A stretch of 64,000 nucleotides of DNA, from the NCBI RefSeq assembly GCF_900155555.1, contig NZ_FUHN01000008.1:186001-250000 (forward strand), written 5' to 3'. Numbering within the stretch: the stretch's first letter is position 1; each line of letters starts with the position of its first letter. A model generated the notes under the pieces. It saw nothing but the letters and a program-made list of their open reading frames with translations. It was not told the DNA's origin and made no database searches. Below, in pieces: positions 34,495 through 43,799 of this stretch. The DNA comes from Mobilibacterium timonense. Its GTDB lineage: Bacteria; Bacillota; Clostridia; Peptostreptococcales; Anaerovoracaceae. The position numbers and the translations under genes were made by a program.

Positions 34495-35688
34495 CTAGAA
34501 AAAGAATTTATACGCGTCGTACCGGCGGTAGGAGGCGATCTCCTGGGCGGTACTGCAGATGATGCTCACCAGTATCATCGCCGAGGATGGCATCATCGCC
34601 AGCGGCAGGGACACCTCGCCCCTCAGGACCATGATGAGCGAAAGGGCCATGCCCGCCGCCTGCAGCAGGCCGCTTACCAGGCTGAGCCGCCACACAAGGC
34701 TCACAAGATACTTTTTCGTCTTTTCCCCTGCATATACACCTATGATGCTGTCTCCATTTCTCTGGAGCTGCCTTGCGCTCTCCATCGGGTTCAGCATGAT
34801 GAAGGAAAAGGCTACCGACAGCACGACCACGATCACCAGGTATATGGCTATCCCCTCCGGTTTAGTCATCACCATGTCCTTACGGATCTCGGCCAGCCTG
34901 ACGTTCTCAGGGAAGATCAGCGTCAGCATGCGGACGAAATACCTTGGGATCACAAAGGCCACCGTGGCGAACATCACCGGCATGATGCCGACAGGATTCC
35001 GCTTGTAGGCCATGTAGTTCTGATCGGCGTGTATGTTGTGGATGGACACCCTCTGCAGAGGTATCTTGATGATGGAGTTTTCCATGAAGACCGTTGCCGC
35101 AACGACCACGGCACACACCACCATGAGCCTCGGATACCTGAAAAAATGGTTGGCGCTTATGCTCCCGGCCAGACTGGTCAAGATGTTCACCAGAATGATC
35201 GGCATGGACGCACCGACGCCGAGATCTTCGTTTTTCATGCAGAGGAAATACGTGATCATGGCTCCTGCGAACATCTCCAGCATGACCACTCCCCTCACAA
35301 TGGTCTCCGGACCTGCGCCTGGCAAAAGGCTGACGTCCGCCGACTGGATCACGGCCATGAATGCGGCGATGACGACGGTCGTTATGAACATCCACCTGTC
35401 GCTCCTCTGCTTGGATATCTTCGCCCTGGCATCGGAGCTCCTGAAGGCCGTGATGATCTGCACCAGCAGGGATGCGTTGATATACGGCATGATGCCCAGA
35501 GCCATCAGTGTGTTGTGATACCTGTCGCCGCTGAACATCATGGTCACCATGTACTGGCCATTCATGCCTGACCGGTCGCTGGTGTCGACGCCGTACAGTA
35601 AAATGCTTTTTCCGAGCAGGTACACGGCAAGCATAAAAACCGTAAATAATATTCTGTTTCTCAGTTCGTGGGTCTTGCTGCTCCCCAT
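34495..35688 (-). CDS. secY2: Accessory Sec translocase channel SecY2
   Basis: 397 residues with about ten membrane helices, shorter than SecY (about 430). ALGIMPYINASLLVQIITAF is the conserved TM2/plug-side segment; KISKQRSDRWMFITTVVIAA, YKRNPVGIMPVMFATVAF and RQLQRNGDSIIGVYAGEKTKKYL are the SecY2 equivalents of SecY loops. The cytosolic loops C4-C5 differ from SecY, as expected for a channel that works with SecA2. The ATG at 35688 with AGGAAGG 9 nt upstream is preferred to an in-frame start at 35730. It is the first gene after the adhesin. Confidence 0.9.
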   Translation of the reverse strand: MGSSKTHELRNRILFTVFMLAVYLLGKSILLYGVDTSDRSGMNGQYMVTMMFSGDRYHNTLMALGIMPYINASLLVQIITAFRSSDARAKISKQRSDRWMFITTVVIAAFMAVIQSADVSLLPGAGPETIVRGVVMLEMFAGAMITYFLCMKNEDLGVGASMPIILVNILTSLAGSISANHFFRYPRLMVVCAVVVAATVFMENSIIKIPLQRVSIHNIHADQNYMAYKRNPVGIMPVMFATVAFVIPRYFVRMLTLIFPENVRLAEIRKDMVMTKPEGIAIYLVIVVVLSVAFSFIMLNPMESARQLQRNGDSIIGVYAGEKTKKYLVSLVWRLSLVSGLLQAAGMALSLIMVLRGEVSLPLAMMPSSAMILVSIICSTAQEIASYRRYDAYKFFF

Positions 35689-35833
35689 TACTGGTTTCCT
35701 TCCTGTTATGACGAACGGATCCCGTGGCACCGAGGCCCGGCACGAGGCGTGTTCTCATACGCGGCACCGCATTGTTCGATCTGCCACATGTACGCTTTTT
35801 CTTTTTCCAGAAAAGCACTGCGCCACTTCGTCT

Positions 35834-35862
35834 ATTTTAAGACTATCGAAAAAAATGAGCAA
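35834..35862 (-). promoter_or_regulatory. Possible promoter of the aSec export genes
   Basis: TTGCTC (35857-35862), 17 bp, TAAAAT (35834-35839) on the minus strand. It overlaps the 3' side of the adhesin terminator, so the export genes could be transcribed on their own when termination occurs. Confidence 0.4.
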
Positions 35863-35916
35863 CACTCAGCGTCAGTCAGCAAGTCGATCTATGACCTAAG
35901 CCCGGGTATTGCTCAT
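35848..35916 (-). terminator. Hairpin with T-run after the adhesin gene
   Basis: ATGAGCAA (minus-strand, 35909-35916) pairs with TTGCTCAT (35855-35862), followed by TTTTTTT. The loop of 46 nt is itself partly self-complementary. It probably reduces read-through from the adhesin into secY2. Confidence 0.5.
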
Positions 35917-35933
35917 ATTTAATTCGACGGCCT

Positions 35934-38900
35934 TTACTTTAATACTTTGAGAGGCACGACGTTGTTCAGATCCTCCAGTTCTTCCGGCGATGCCTGTGAC
36001 TCGCTCGATGCCGCGCCGGCTGTCCTGGATGCGCTGACCTCACCGTTATCCGCTGACGCTCCCGTTCCGTTGCTCATCCTGTTACTTGAGGATGCGCTGA
36101 GGGAATCCTCGACCGACATGCTGATGCTCTCTGAGATGCTGTTGCTGTTCTCGGTCTCGGACTCTGAAGCCGCTGTAGATGCGGAAGCCGACTTGCTCTC
36201 GCTGGCAGCTGCGCTTGCGCTGTCGCTGGAGCTTGCCCTCTGGCTAGCCGTTGACTGTTCGGTCGCGAGCGACTGGAGTCCGGCCGGAGTCTCAGAGCGG
36301 CTGATGGTCACCAGGGTGCTCCCTGCTGCCGGGGCTGCGGCTGCGGTGATCGCACCTGCAGGCGCTGCCGTGGCTGCGGCCGTTGTCACAGCTGCTGTCG
36401 TTGCTGTGACTGTTGCCGCTGCGGCAGCAGATGTGGATGCGCTGGCACTCGCGCTGGCTGACGCGCTCTGGCTCTCTGCGGCCGATGCCGACTGGCTTGT
36501 GGAGGCCGATCCTGATCCGCTGATGCTGGCCGACTCGCTTGCACTCCTTGCCGATTCTGACTCCGATATCGACGCACTCTCGCTTGTCGATGCGGACTCG
36601 CTTGCGCTACGTGCGGATTCGCTTTCCGAAGTCGATGCGGACTCGCTTGCGCTACGTGCGGATCCGCTTTCCGAAGTCGATGCGCTGGCCGAGGTGGATT
36701 CACTTACGCTAGTCGATGTGCTCTCGCTGGTGCTAGCGGATGTCGAAGCGCTTTCGCTTGCAGACGTGCTGGCACTTTCGGATGCACTTGTGCTTCCACT
36801 CAGTGAAGCGCTCGTTGAAGCGGATTCGCTTTCGCTCATCGATGTGCTCTCGCTGGTGCTAGCGGATGTCGAAGCGCTCTCGCTTGCTGATGTGCTGGCA
36901 CTTTCGGATGCACTTGTGCTTCCACTCAGTGAAGCGCTCGCTGAAGCGGATTCGCTTACGCTTGTCGAAGTGCTTGCGCTGGTGCTAGCGGATGTCGAAG
37001 CGCTTTCGCTTGCAGACGTGCTGGCACTTTCGGATGCACTTGTGCTTCCACTCAGTGAAGCGCTCGTCGAAGCGGATTCACTTGCGCTTGTCGAAGTGCT
37101 TGCGCTGGTGCTAGCGGATGTCGAAGCGCTTTCGCTTGCAGACGTGCTGGCACTTTCGGATGCACTTGTGCTTCCACTCAGTGAAGCGCTCGTCGAAGCG
37201 GATTCACTTGCGCTTGTCGATATGCTCTCGCTGGTGCTAGCTGATGTCGAAGTGCTCTCGCTTGTCGATGTGCTGACACTTTCGGATTCGCTCGTACTTA
37301 CGCTCAGTGAAGTGCTCGTTGAAGCAGATTCGCTTACGCTTGTCGACTCGGATTCACTTACACTTGTCGACTCGCTCTCGCTCGTACTTACAGATTCGCT
37401 CTCAGATTCGCTTTCGGATTCTGACGCGCTAGTACTGATAGACTCAGATTCACTCTCTGATTCGCTTGTCGATTCGGATTCACTTGCGCTTACTGACTCG
37501 CTTTCTGATTCGGACTCACTTGCGCTAGTCGACTCTGATTCGCTTGTGCTTACTGACTCGCTTTCTGATTCGGACTCACTTGCGCTGGTCGACTCTGATT
37601 CGCTTGTGCTTACTGACTCACTTTCTGACTCGGACTCACTTGCGCTGGTCGACTCTGATTCACTTGCGCTGATCGATTCGCTCTCTGACTCACTTGTGCT
37701 AGTGGATTCACTCTCGCTTGCGCTAGTCGATTCGGACTCGCTTGCACTTATCGATTCGGATTCACTTGTGCTTACTGATTCGCTCTCTGACTCACTGGTG
37801 CTTGTCGATTCAGACTCACTTGCGCTGGTCGACTCCGATTCACTTGTGCTGATAGATTCACTCTCAGACTCGCTAGTGCTCGTGGATTCGGACTCACTTG
37901 CACTCGTCGACTCCGATTCACTTGTGCTGATAGATTCACTCTCAGACTCGCTAGCGCTCGTGGATTCGGACTCACTTGCGCTGGTCGACTCTGATTCACT
38001 TGCGCTGATCGATTCGCTCTCTGACTCACTTGCGCTCGTGGATTCGGACTCACTTGCACTCGTCGACTCGGATTCGCTTGCGCTGATCGATTCGCTCTCT
38101 GACTCGCTTGTGCTCGTGGATTCGGACTCACTTGCACTCGTCGACTCCGATTCACTCTCACTTGCGCTGGTCGACTCTGATTCACTTGCGCTGATCGATT
38201 CGCTCTCTGACTCACTTGCGCTCGTGTATTCGGACTCACTTGCACTCGTCGACTCGGATTCGCTTGCGCTGATCGATTCGCTCTCTGACTCGCTTGTACT
38301 CGTGGATTCGGACTCACTTGCACTCGTCGACTCTGATTCACTTGCGCTGGTCGACTCTGATTCACTTGTGCTGATAGATTCACTCTCAGACTCGCTAGCG
38401 CTCGTGGATTCGGACTCACTTGCACTCGTCGACTCGGATTCGCTTGCGCTGATCGATTCGCTCTCTGACTCGCTTGTACTCGTGGATTCGGACTCACTTG
38501 CACTCGTCGACTCTGATTCACTTGCGCTGGTCGACTCTGATTCACTTGTGCTGATAGATTCACTCTCAGACTCGCTAGCGCTCGTGGATTCGGACTCACT
38601 TGCACTCGTCGACTCTGATTCGCTTGCGCTGATCGATTCGCTCTCCGACTCACTGCTGCTTGTCGATTCACTCTCGCTTGCGCTGGTCGACTCCGATTCA
38701 CTTGTGCTGATAGATTCACTCTCAGACTCGCTAGCGCTCGTGGATTCGGACTCACTTGCGCTGGTCGACTCTGATTCACTTGCGCTGATCGATTCGCTCT
38801 CTGACTCACTTGTGCTCGTGGATTCGGACTCACTTGCACTCGTCGACTCGGATTCGCTTGCGCTGATCGATTCGCTCTCCGACTCACTAGTGCTTGTCGA

Positions 38901-41900
38901 CTCTGATTCACTAGTGCTTATCGATTCGCTCTCTGACTCCGACTCGCTTTCGGATTCAGACTCACTTGCACTCGTCGACTCTGATTCACTTGCGCTGATT
39001 GATTCGCTCTCTGACTCGCTCGTGCTAGTTGATTCGGACTCGCTGGCGCTGGTCGACTCTGATTCACTTGTGCTGATAGATTCACTCTCCGCCTCGCTCG
39101 TGCTAGTTGATTCACTCTCGCTAGCGCTGGTCGACTCTGATTCGCTTGCGCTTACTGATTCGCTCTCTGACTCCGACTCGCTTTCGGATTCGGACTCACT
39201 TGCACTCGTCGACTCGGATTCGCTTGCGCTGATCGATTCGCTCTCCGACTCACTGCTGCTTGTCGATTCACTCTCGCTTGCGCTGGTCGACTCCGATTCA
39301 CTTGTGCTGATAGATTCACTCTCAGACTCGCTAGCGCTCGTGGATTCGGACTCACTTGCGCTGGTCGACTCTGATTCACTTGCGCTGATCGATTCGCTCT
39401 CTGACTCCGACTCGCTTTCGGATTCGGACTCGCTTGTGCTTACTGATTCGCTCTCGGATTCGGACTCACTCGCGCTAGTCGATGTGCTCACGCTGGTGCT
39501 TACGGACGTCGATTCACTTTCACTCGCCGATGTACTTGCGCTTTCAGATGCGCTCGTGCTTCCGCTCAGTGACGCACTCGTCGACTCGGATTCTTTTATG
39601 CTTGTTGACTCGCTCTCGCTCAAAGACGCGCTTGTCGATGCCGATTCGCTTGCGCTCGTCGATGTGCTCGCGCTGGTGCTGGCGGACGTCGACGCACTTT
39701 CACTCGCCGATGTGCTGGCGGAGGTGCTCTGAGAAAGCCTTTCGCTCTGGCTCCTCGACAGTGAATCCGACCTGCTGGCGCTGAGGCTCTGGGATGCAGA
39801 GGTGCTCTCGCTGGCGCTGATCGATTGGCTTATCACTGTGCTCAGGCTCTCGCTGCCGCTTTCGCTTGCACTCGTGCTGCTGGACTCCTGTGCCGAAGCA
39901 CTCTCGGACGCAGAGACTGAAGCGCTTTCGCTGAGAGACTGGTTTTCCGAATCCCTCTGGGAAACGCTGTTGCTCACGCTTGTGGAGGCTTCGCTCAGAG
40001 AAGTGCTCCTGGACGCTATGCTCTCGCTTTCAGATGCAGACGTCGAAAGGCTGAGCGACTTGCTCGTGCTCGCGCTTTCGGACTCGCTCGCCAGGCTGCG
40101 GCTCTGGGAGGCGGACTCAGACGCCGCGCTTTCGGACTGCGACAATACCTCAGACAGGCTCTGCGATGCCGACCTGCTGGCGCTGTCAGACTCAGAAGCC
40201 TCTATCGAGGCGCTGGCCGAGGCGCTGGCATCGCTGGCAATGCTCCTCGAAGCACTCTCGCTCGCCCGCTGAGACAGGGATTCACGCTCAGATGCTTTTT
40301 CCGACTGAGACCTGCTCACCGATGCTGAACGGGAGGCCTGCTGGGAAATGCTCTGCGAAATGGATCTGCTCGTGCTCTGCGAGGCGCTGGCGTGGCTCTG
40401 GCTCTGGGAAAGAGAAGTGCTGGTGCTGGCGCTCAGGGAGCGGCTTTCCGAGTTGGAAAGGGACTGGCTCTCCCGCGTGGAGGCCGAAGCACTCTGCTTG
40501 TTCGAAACAGAGGCAGACGTGGACTGAGACATGGAAGTCAGCTCGCTGACGTTCCTCGCCTCGTCTGTGTAGTTGCCGCTGTATGAGACCACCACAACGC
40601 CCCTGTTCGTCCCTTCAGCGCTGGTGCTTTCACCAACGGTAGGATGAACAGTATATCCTCCGGCGTTTCTGCTGTAGTGTGATGCCGATGTGCTTGATGT
40701 GGCCTGGATGCTCACCGCAACATTGGCGATGGTCTTGCCCCAGTTCTCGTAGTCTCCGAGCTGCGTGTCGAACTCGATGGTGACAGGGCCGGAAACATCG
40801 ATTTTTTCAGTCGTCGAATAGCTCTGGCCCCAGTATCTTCCGGTGTAATCCAGAGTGTTTATGTTGGAGCCGAGAGATGTTTTCTTCAACTCTCCAGATG
40901 GGCTCCACTGGGTCCTGCTGAATGAATCCTCGTTGTTGTAAAGGCCTTCTTCCAGAGTGTAGGTGTTGCCCGATGCATCGGTGACGGTGATGTTCTCCTG
41001 GGAGCCCGCTCCGGCGATGACATTGAGATAAAGGCCGAAGTACTGGTACTTGTTGCTGCTCCACCAGAAATAGGAGTTTACGTCCTTCGCCTGGAACACG
41101 GCGGTCCAGTGGATCACGCCAGTCTCCAGGTCGAGAGTGCCGACAAGATTCTTGATAGTACCGTTGGATGTAGCCTCGAACACCTTGACCTTGGTCACTT
41201 TTTCAATTCCCGCGGCCTCGCTCATGGATGCGGAGGTGCTGGCGCTTATGGACGCCGACTCCGAGGCGGACTGCGACGCACTGGCGCTTGCTGAGGCGGA
41301 AAGGCTCTGCGACCTGCTTTTTTCAGCCGAAACAGACCGGGAAGCGGAAGCCGATGCACTCATGCTCTCGCTCTCGGATACAGACATTGAAGTACTCTCG
41401 GAGTCCATCTGGCTGAGATGCCTGGATCCCTCCAGCGACTCGGAAATGATGGCGCTGGTCTCCAGCGATTCCTCCATTGATGCGGAGGCCGATGCACTGG
41501 CCTCTGCTGAAACTGATCCGTTCATCATTCTCCTGCTGGTGGACGCCGATGCGGACTCGCTGGCGCTGGCGCTGGCCGACTGCGACTGGCTCAGGGATGC
41601 ACTGGTGCTGGCCTCTGCGGAAGCCGAAAGGCTCCTGCTCTGCTGCTCGCTGGCTGCCGTGGAAAGGGAGTCGCTCTCGGAGGCGGACTCGCTTGCCTGC
41701 CTGTGGGAGACGCTCACCGAAGCCAGCTGGCTGGCCGCCTCGGAAAGGCTGGCCTTGTCCTGCTCGTCCTGCTCGGAGTTCACGTTCGACACGGACTGGC
41801 TGGTGGCTGCAGACTCTGCTGTAGACTGTGCCGCAGAAGCGCTCATGTTGGTGCTCGCCGAAGTCGACATGGATGCCGACTGCACGCTGCTGTCTGATGC

Positions 41901-42275
41901 GGCGCGGGAAGCGCTGTCGGACTGGGCAGTGCTGGCTGAAGCTGATTCGTACGCCTCGCTGTCAACGGCGCTGTTGGACTGGCTTATTGAATTCGCTTCC
42001 TGATCCGACTGGGAAAGTGACAGCGACAGGGAATCCGTCTCGTCGGTGTCAGATTCGGATAGGGATTCAGTACGTGAATCCGAGGCCGATTCCATCAGGC
42101 TCTCTGAGAGCTGACTTTCGGACTCCGTCTGCGACTCAGCGCCATAAACAACGTTCCCCTGCGCATACATGGTGGTGCCGCCGATGACCACCCCGGCAGT
42201 CGCTGCGCTTTTAAGAAGTGCGTTTTTTCTCTTTCTCTGGGCGGTTGTTTTTTGCTTTTTACTCTTCTTGCTCAT
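35934..42275 (-). CDS. Serine-rich repeat glycoprotein adhesin, accessory Sec substrate
   Basis: 2113 residues. The start is KxK-rich ([19 protein letters not shown]), then a glycine-bearing hydrophobic core ([18 protein letters not shown]) and a likely cleavage near VYGAES; glycines in this core are typical of aSec substrates. A short Ser-rich region (SRR1, about 47-355) precedes a non-repetitive domain of about 356-577 with aromatic, beta-rich sequence ([27 protein letters not shown]), the probable ligand-binding region. SRR2 (about 578-1940) is a run of S-x dipeptides, x mostly E, A or T, giving a very acidic chain. An Ala/Thr-rich stretch (about 1943-2000) and a final Ser-rich part follow. 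It ends ...[12 protein letters not shown] with no LPXTG, membrane span or basic tail. The next genes encode its export and glycosylation system. Confidence 0.93.
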   Translation of the reverse strand: MSKKSKKQKTTAQRKRKNALLKSAATAGVVIGGTTMYAQGNVVYGAESQTESESQLSESLMESASDSRTESLSESDTDETDSLSLSLSQSDQEANSISQSNSAVDSEAYESASASTAQSDSASRAASDSSVQSASMSTSASTNMSASAAQSTAESAATSQSVSNVNSEQDEQDKASLSEAASQLASVSVSHRQASESASESDSLSTAASEQQSRSLSASAEASTSASLSQSQSASASASESASASTSRRMMNGSVSAEASASASASMEESLETSAIISESLEGSRHLSQMDSESTSMSVSESESMSASASASRSVSAEKSRSQSLSASASASASQSASESASISASTSASMSEAAGIEKVTKVKVFEATSNGTIKNLVGTLDLETGVIHWTAVFQAKDVNSYFWWSSNKYQYFGLYLNVIAGAGSQENITVTDASGNTYTLEEGLYNNEDSFSRTQWSPSGELKKTSLGSNINTLDYTGRYWGQSYSTTEKIDVSGPVTIEFDTQLGDYENWGKTIANVAVSIQATSSTSASHYSRNAGGYTVHPTVGESTSAEGTNRGVVVVSYSGNYTDEARNVSELTSMSQSTSASVSNKQSASASTRESQSLSNSESRSLSASTSTSLSQSQSHASASQSTSRSISQSISQQASRSASVSRSQSEKASERESLSQRASESASRSIASDASASASASIEASESDSASRSASQSLSEVLSQSESAASESASQSRSLASESESASTSKSLSLSTSASESESIASRSTSLSEASTSVSNSVSQRDSENQSLSESASVSASESASAQESSSTSASESGSESLSTVISQSISASESTSASQSLSASRSDSLSRSQSERLSQSTSASTSASESASTSASTSASTSTSASESASTSASLSESESTSIKESESTSASLSGSTSASESASTSASESESTSVSTSVSTSTSASESESESESVSTSESESESESESESESISASESESTSASESESTSASESESESISTSESESTSASESESTSSSESESESISASESESTSASESESESESESESESVSASESESTSASESESTSTSEAESESISTSESESTSASESESTSTSESESESISASESESTSASESESESESESESESISTSESESTSTSESESESISASESESTSASESESTSTSESESESISASESESTSASESESTSASESESESISTSESESTSASESESTSSSESESESISASESESTSASESESTSASESESESISTSESESTSASESESTSASESESTSTSESESESISASESESTSASESESTSASESESESISTSESESTSASESESTSASESESTSTSESESESISASESESTSASESEYTSASESESESISASESESTSASESESESTSASESESTSTSESESESISASESESTSASESESTSASESESESISASESESTSASESESTSASESESESISTSESESTSASESESTSTSESESESISTSESESTSASESESTSTSESESESVSTSESESISASESESTSASESESTSTSESESESISASESESTSASESESESESVSTSESESTSASESESESESVSTSESESTSASESESESESVSASESESTSESESESESISTSASESESESESESVSTSESESTSVSESESTSVSESASTSTSLSVSTSESESVSTSTSESTSTSASTSESISTSASESASTSASLSGSTSASESASTSASESASTSASTSASTSTSASESASTSASLSGSTSASESASTSASESASTSASTSASTSTSVSESASASASLSGSTSASESASTSASESASTSASTSESTSMSESESASTSASLSGSTSASESASTSASESASTSASTSESTSTSVSESTSASASTSESGSARSASESASTSESESARSASESASTSESASISESESARSASESASISGSGSASTSQSASAAESQSASASASASASTSAAAAATVTATTAAVTTAAATAAPAGAITAAAAPAAGSTLVTISRSETPAGLQSLATEQSTASQRASSSDSASAAASESKSASASTAASESETENSNSISESISMSVEDSLSASSSNRMSNGTGASADNGEVSASRTAGAASSESQASPEELEDLNNVVPLKVLK

Positions 42276-42419
42276 GATGACACCCGTTTTGTTGAAAAAT
42301 ATAATTGCTTATCTGTTTGGTGTTCAGTTGGTAACAAATCGATAGAACTACCCACCGGAACCGCTGTTCCGTGTGACCAGATTTATTGTTTTTGTGACAT
42401 AACACAAATTATCGTTATC

Positions 42420-42470
42420 TGTTTATCTATTGTAACACAAACAAAATACGCTGCTTCACCCAAAGGTGTA
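42420..42470. promoter_or_regulatory. Upstream region of the adhesin gene with direct repeats
   Basis: The 300-bp gap 42276-42573 holds the adhesin leader. Read leftward, TTTGTGTTA occurs twice about 33 bp apart on either side of GATAAACAGATAACGATAA; this AT-rich block is the likeliest regulator or promoter site, but no convincing -35/-10 pair stands out. A hairpin with arms ACGCTG/CAGCGT (about 42450-42481) may terminate the DUF3955 gene. Confidence 0.35.
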
Positions 42471-42573
42471 AAAACAGCGTAAAATGTGATTTTTTTTGTG
42501 TCCAAAATCTTGTCCGGACATGCTTAAGGGGAAGGAACAGGCCGTCGCCTCTCTCACCCCGGTCCCATGACGC

Positions 42574-42816
42574 TTATCGATGATCTCCTTCCATCGGATT
42601 TTCTTTTTTCCTGGTCCTGGACCAAGAGACAACCCCGGTGACCACCATCTCCGCGGCACCGGCGAAGATCATCAGGAAGCCGACCGGGATCAGGTAAAAG
42701 TTTTCGTGGAGCATCCCCGATGCGTACACGTATTCCACGGAGTTTGCCTTGATGAACAGACACATAAGTCCCATGATCACCAGCATCAGCCCGATGGCCG
42801 CCGCCGTGCGGTTCAT
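42574..42816 (-). CDS. DUF3955-like small membrane protein
   Basis: 80 residues, two membrane helices (AAAIGLMLVIMGLMCLFIKA and FYLIPVGFLMIFAGAAEMVV) with the FYLIPVGFLM pattern of DUF3955, then a basic tail RTRKKEN. Function unknown. The ATG at 42816 is preferred because the family alignment starts there; an in-frame TTG at 42876 would add an unrelated segment. No good ribosome site is visible, so expression is uncertain. Confidence 0.6.
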   Translation of the reverse strand: MNRTAAAIGLMLVIMGLMCLFIKANSVEYVYASGMLHENFYLIPVGFLMIFAGAAEMVVTGVVSWSRTRKKENPMEGDHR

Positions 42817-42902
42817 ATGGGCGCGGCAAGCAAGTGGCCCTTGCAGCGCCGCCGCAAATGGTATTTTACAGCGCAAGCGGTGCTTTACAACACCTGAAAA
42901 CT

Positions 42903-43307
42903 CTACAGCCCCAGGAACTCCTCGGCCACCTCGACGCCTGCCCTGATGCAGTCCTGGCAGCTGCAGATGACCACTCCCGTATCGATCCCCTTGAGATCCT
43001 TACAGACGAGCGCACCAGTCTTTTCCTTAAAAGCCTCTGTCATATCCCTGCACAGCTTGTACGTGGACGCCTTGGTCTTCGGGCTCTCCAGGTCCCCGTC
43101 GCTGTACTTCAGGCCGGCCAGCATGATGGCGCCGGACAGGGCGCCGCAGGTGTTCTCCATGCTGCCCATCCCGAGGCCGAACCCCTCGGCCATCTTGAAG
43201 GCCGTCTGCGGGTCCACTCCCAGCTCATCGCACATGGAGAGAAGCACCGCCTGAGCGCAGTTGTATCGCTTGTCGTGGAGCGCTATCGCTTTTTCTTTAT
43301 TAGTCAT
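42903..43307 (-). CDS. C_GCAxxG_C_C family protein (putative redox protein)
   Basis: 134 residues. The family motif set is present: YNCAQAVLLSMCDELG, then EGFGLGMGSMENTCGALSGAIMLAGL, then VCKDLKG and a C-terminal ICSCQDCIRAGVEVAEEFL. The conserved cysteines suggest redox activity or metal binding; no member's reaction is established to my knowledge. Start at 43307 chosen for GAGGAG 9 nt upstream; a longer in-frame start at 43415 is Cys-rich and lacks support. Confidence 0.87.
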   Translation of the reverse strand: MTNKEKAIALHDKRYNCAQAVLLSMCDELGVDPQTAFKMAEGFGLGMGSMENTCGALSGAIMLAGLKYSDGDLESPKTKASTYKLCRDMTEAFKEKTGALVCKDLKGIDTGVVICSCQDCIRAGVEVAEEFLGL

Positions 43308-43538
43308 GACTTTTTTCTCCTCTTCGAAAAGTTTCCTGAAAAAAAGGCTCCCGGCACTGCCACAGCACCCGGCGCCTTCGCAGTACATTTTACACCTTTT
43401 GAAGGGTTTGCACACTCAACTTATCATTCAACTTATCATTCAACCTGACGACACGATCGTCCGGAGCTGTAAACTTTATCATGATGTCTCAGGGTGAAAG
43501 ATAATCATTTATTTCAAGTAGAATATCGTGTTCTCAAT

Positions 43539-43769
43539 TCATTTCACCAGGTGAGCCACAGCCAGCAGCGAAGCCACTCCCGCGATCAAGATCGCCGGCA
43601 ATACGAATATCGCAAATCCAAGCAGGCTCACCGCGATCACGCCAAGTATCAAATAAAATACCATCCCAAGGAAGAATCCAAGGACAGTCCCAACAACGTG
43701 GAAGACAAGGCCTGCCACCTTGAAGAGCACCCAGAGCATGAAAATAATAAATATCGTACTTAGCAGCAT
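43539..43769 (-). CDS. Small hydrophobic membrane protein, unknown
   Basis: 76 residues, almost entirely hydrophobic: three potential membrane segments (TIFIIFMLWVLFKVAGLVF; VLGFFLGMVFYLILGVIAVSL; AIFVLPAILIAGVASLLAV). GGGGAGG lies 6 nt before the ATG, an excellent ribosome site. Not recognised. It lies 30 bp upstream of nothing but the DUF2075 stop region, so it is probably a separate unit. Confidence 0.6.
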   Translation of the reverse strand: MLLSTIFIIFMLWVLFKVAGLVFHVVGTVLGFFLGMVFYLILGVIAVSLLGFAIFVLPAILIAGVASLLAVAHLVK

Positions 43770-43799
43770 ATTATCCTCCCCTCAACGAATTGCGTCATT

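Noticed and set aside
34495-35688. Housekeeping SecY
   Set aside because: It is too short, diverges from SecY in the cytosolic loops and lies between the adhesin and Asp1, which is the SecY2 position.
35947-39732. A 1261-codon open frame antisense to the adhesin gene
   Set aside because: It is the mirror of the biased Ser/Glu/Thr/Ala codons in SRR2 and gives an L/D/S/V repeat protein with no start signals; the sense frame has context and domains.
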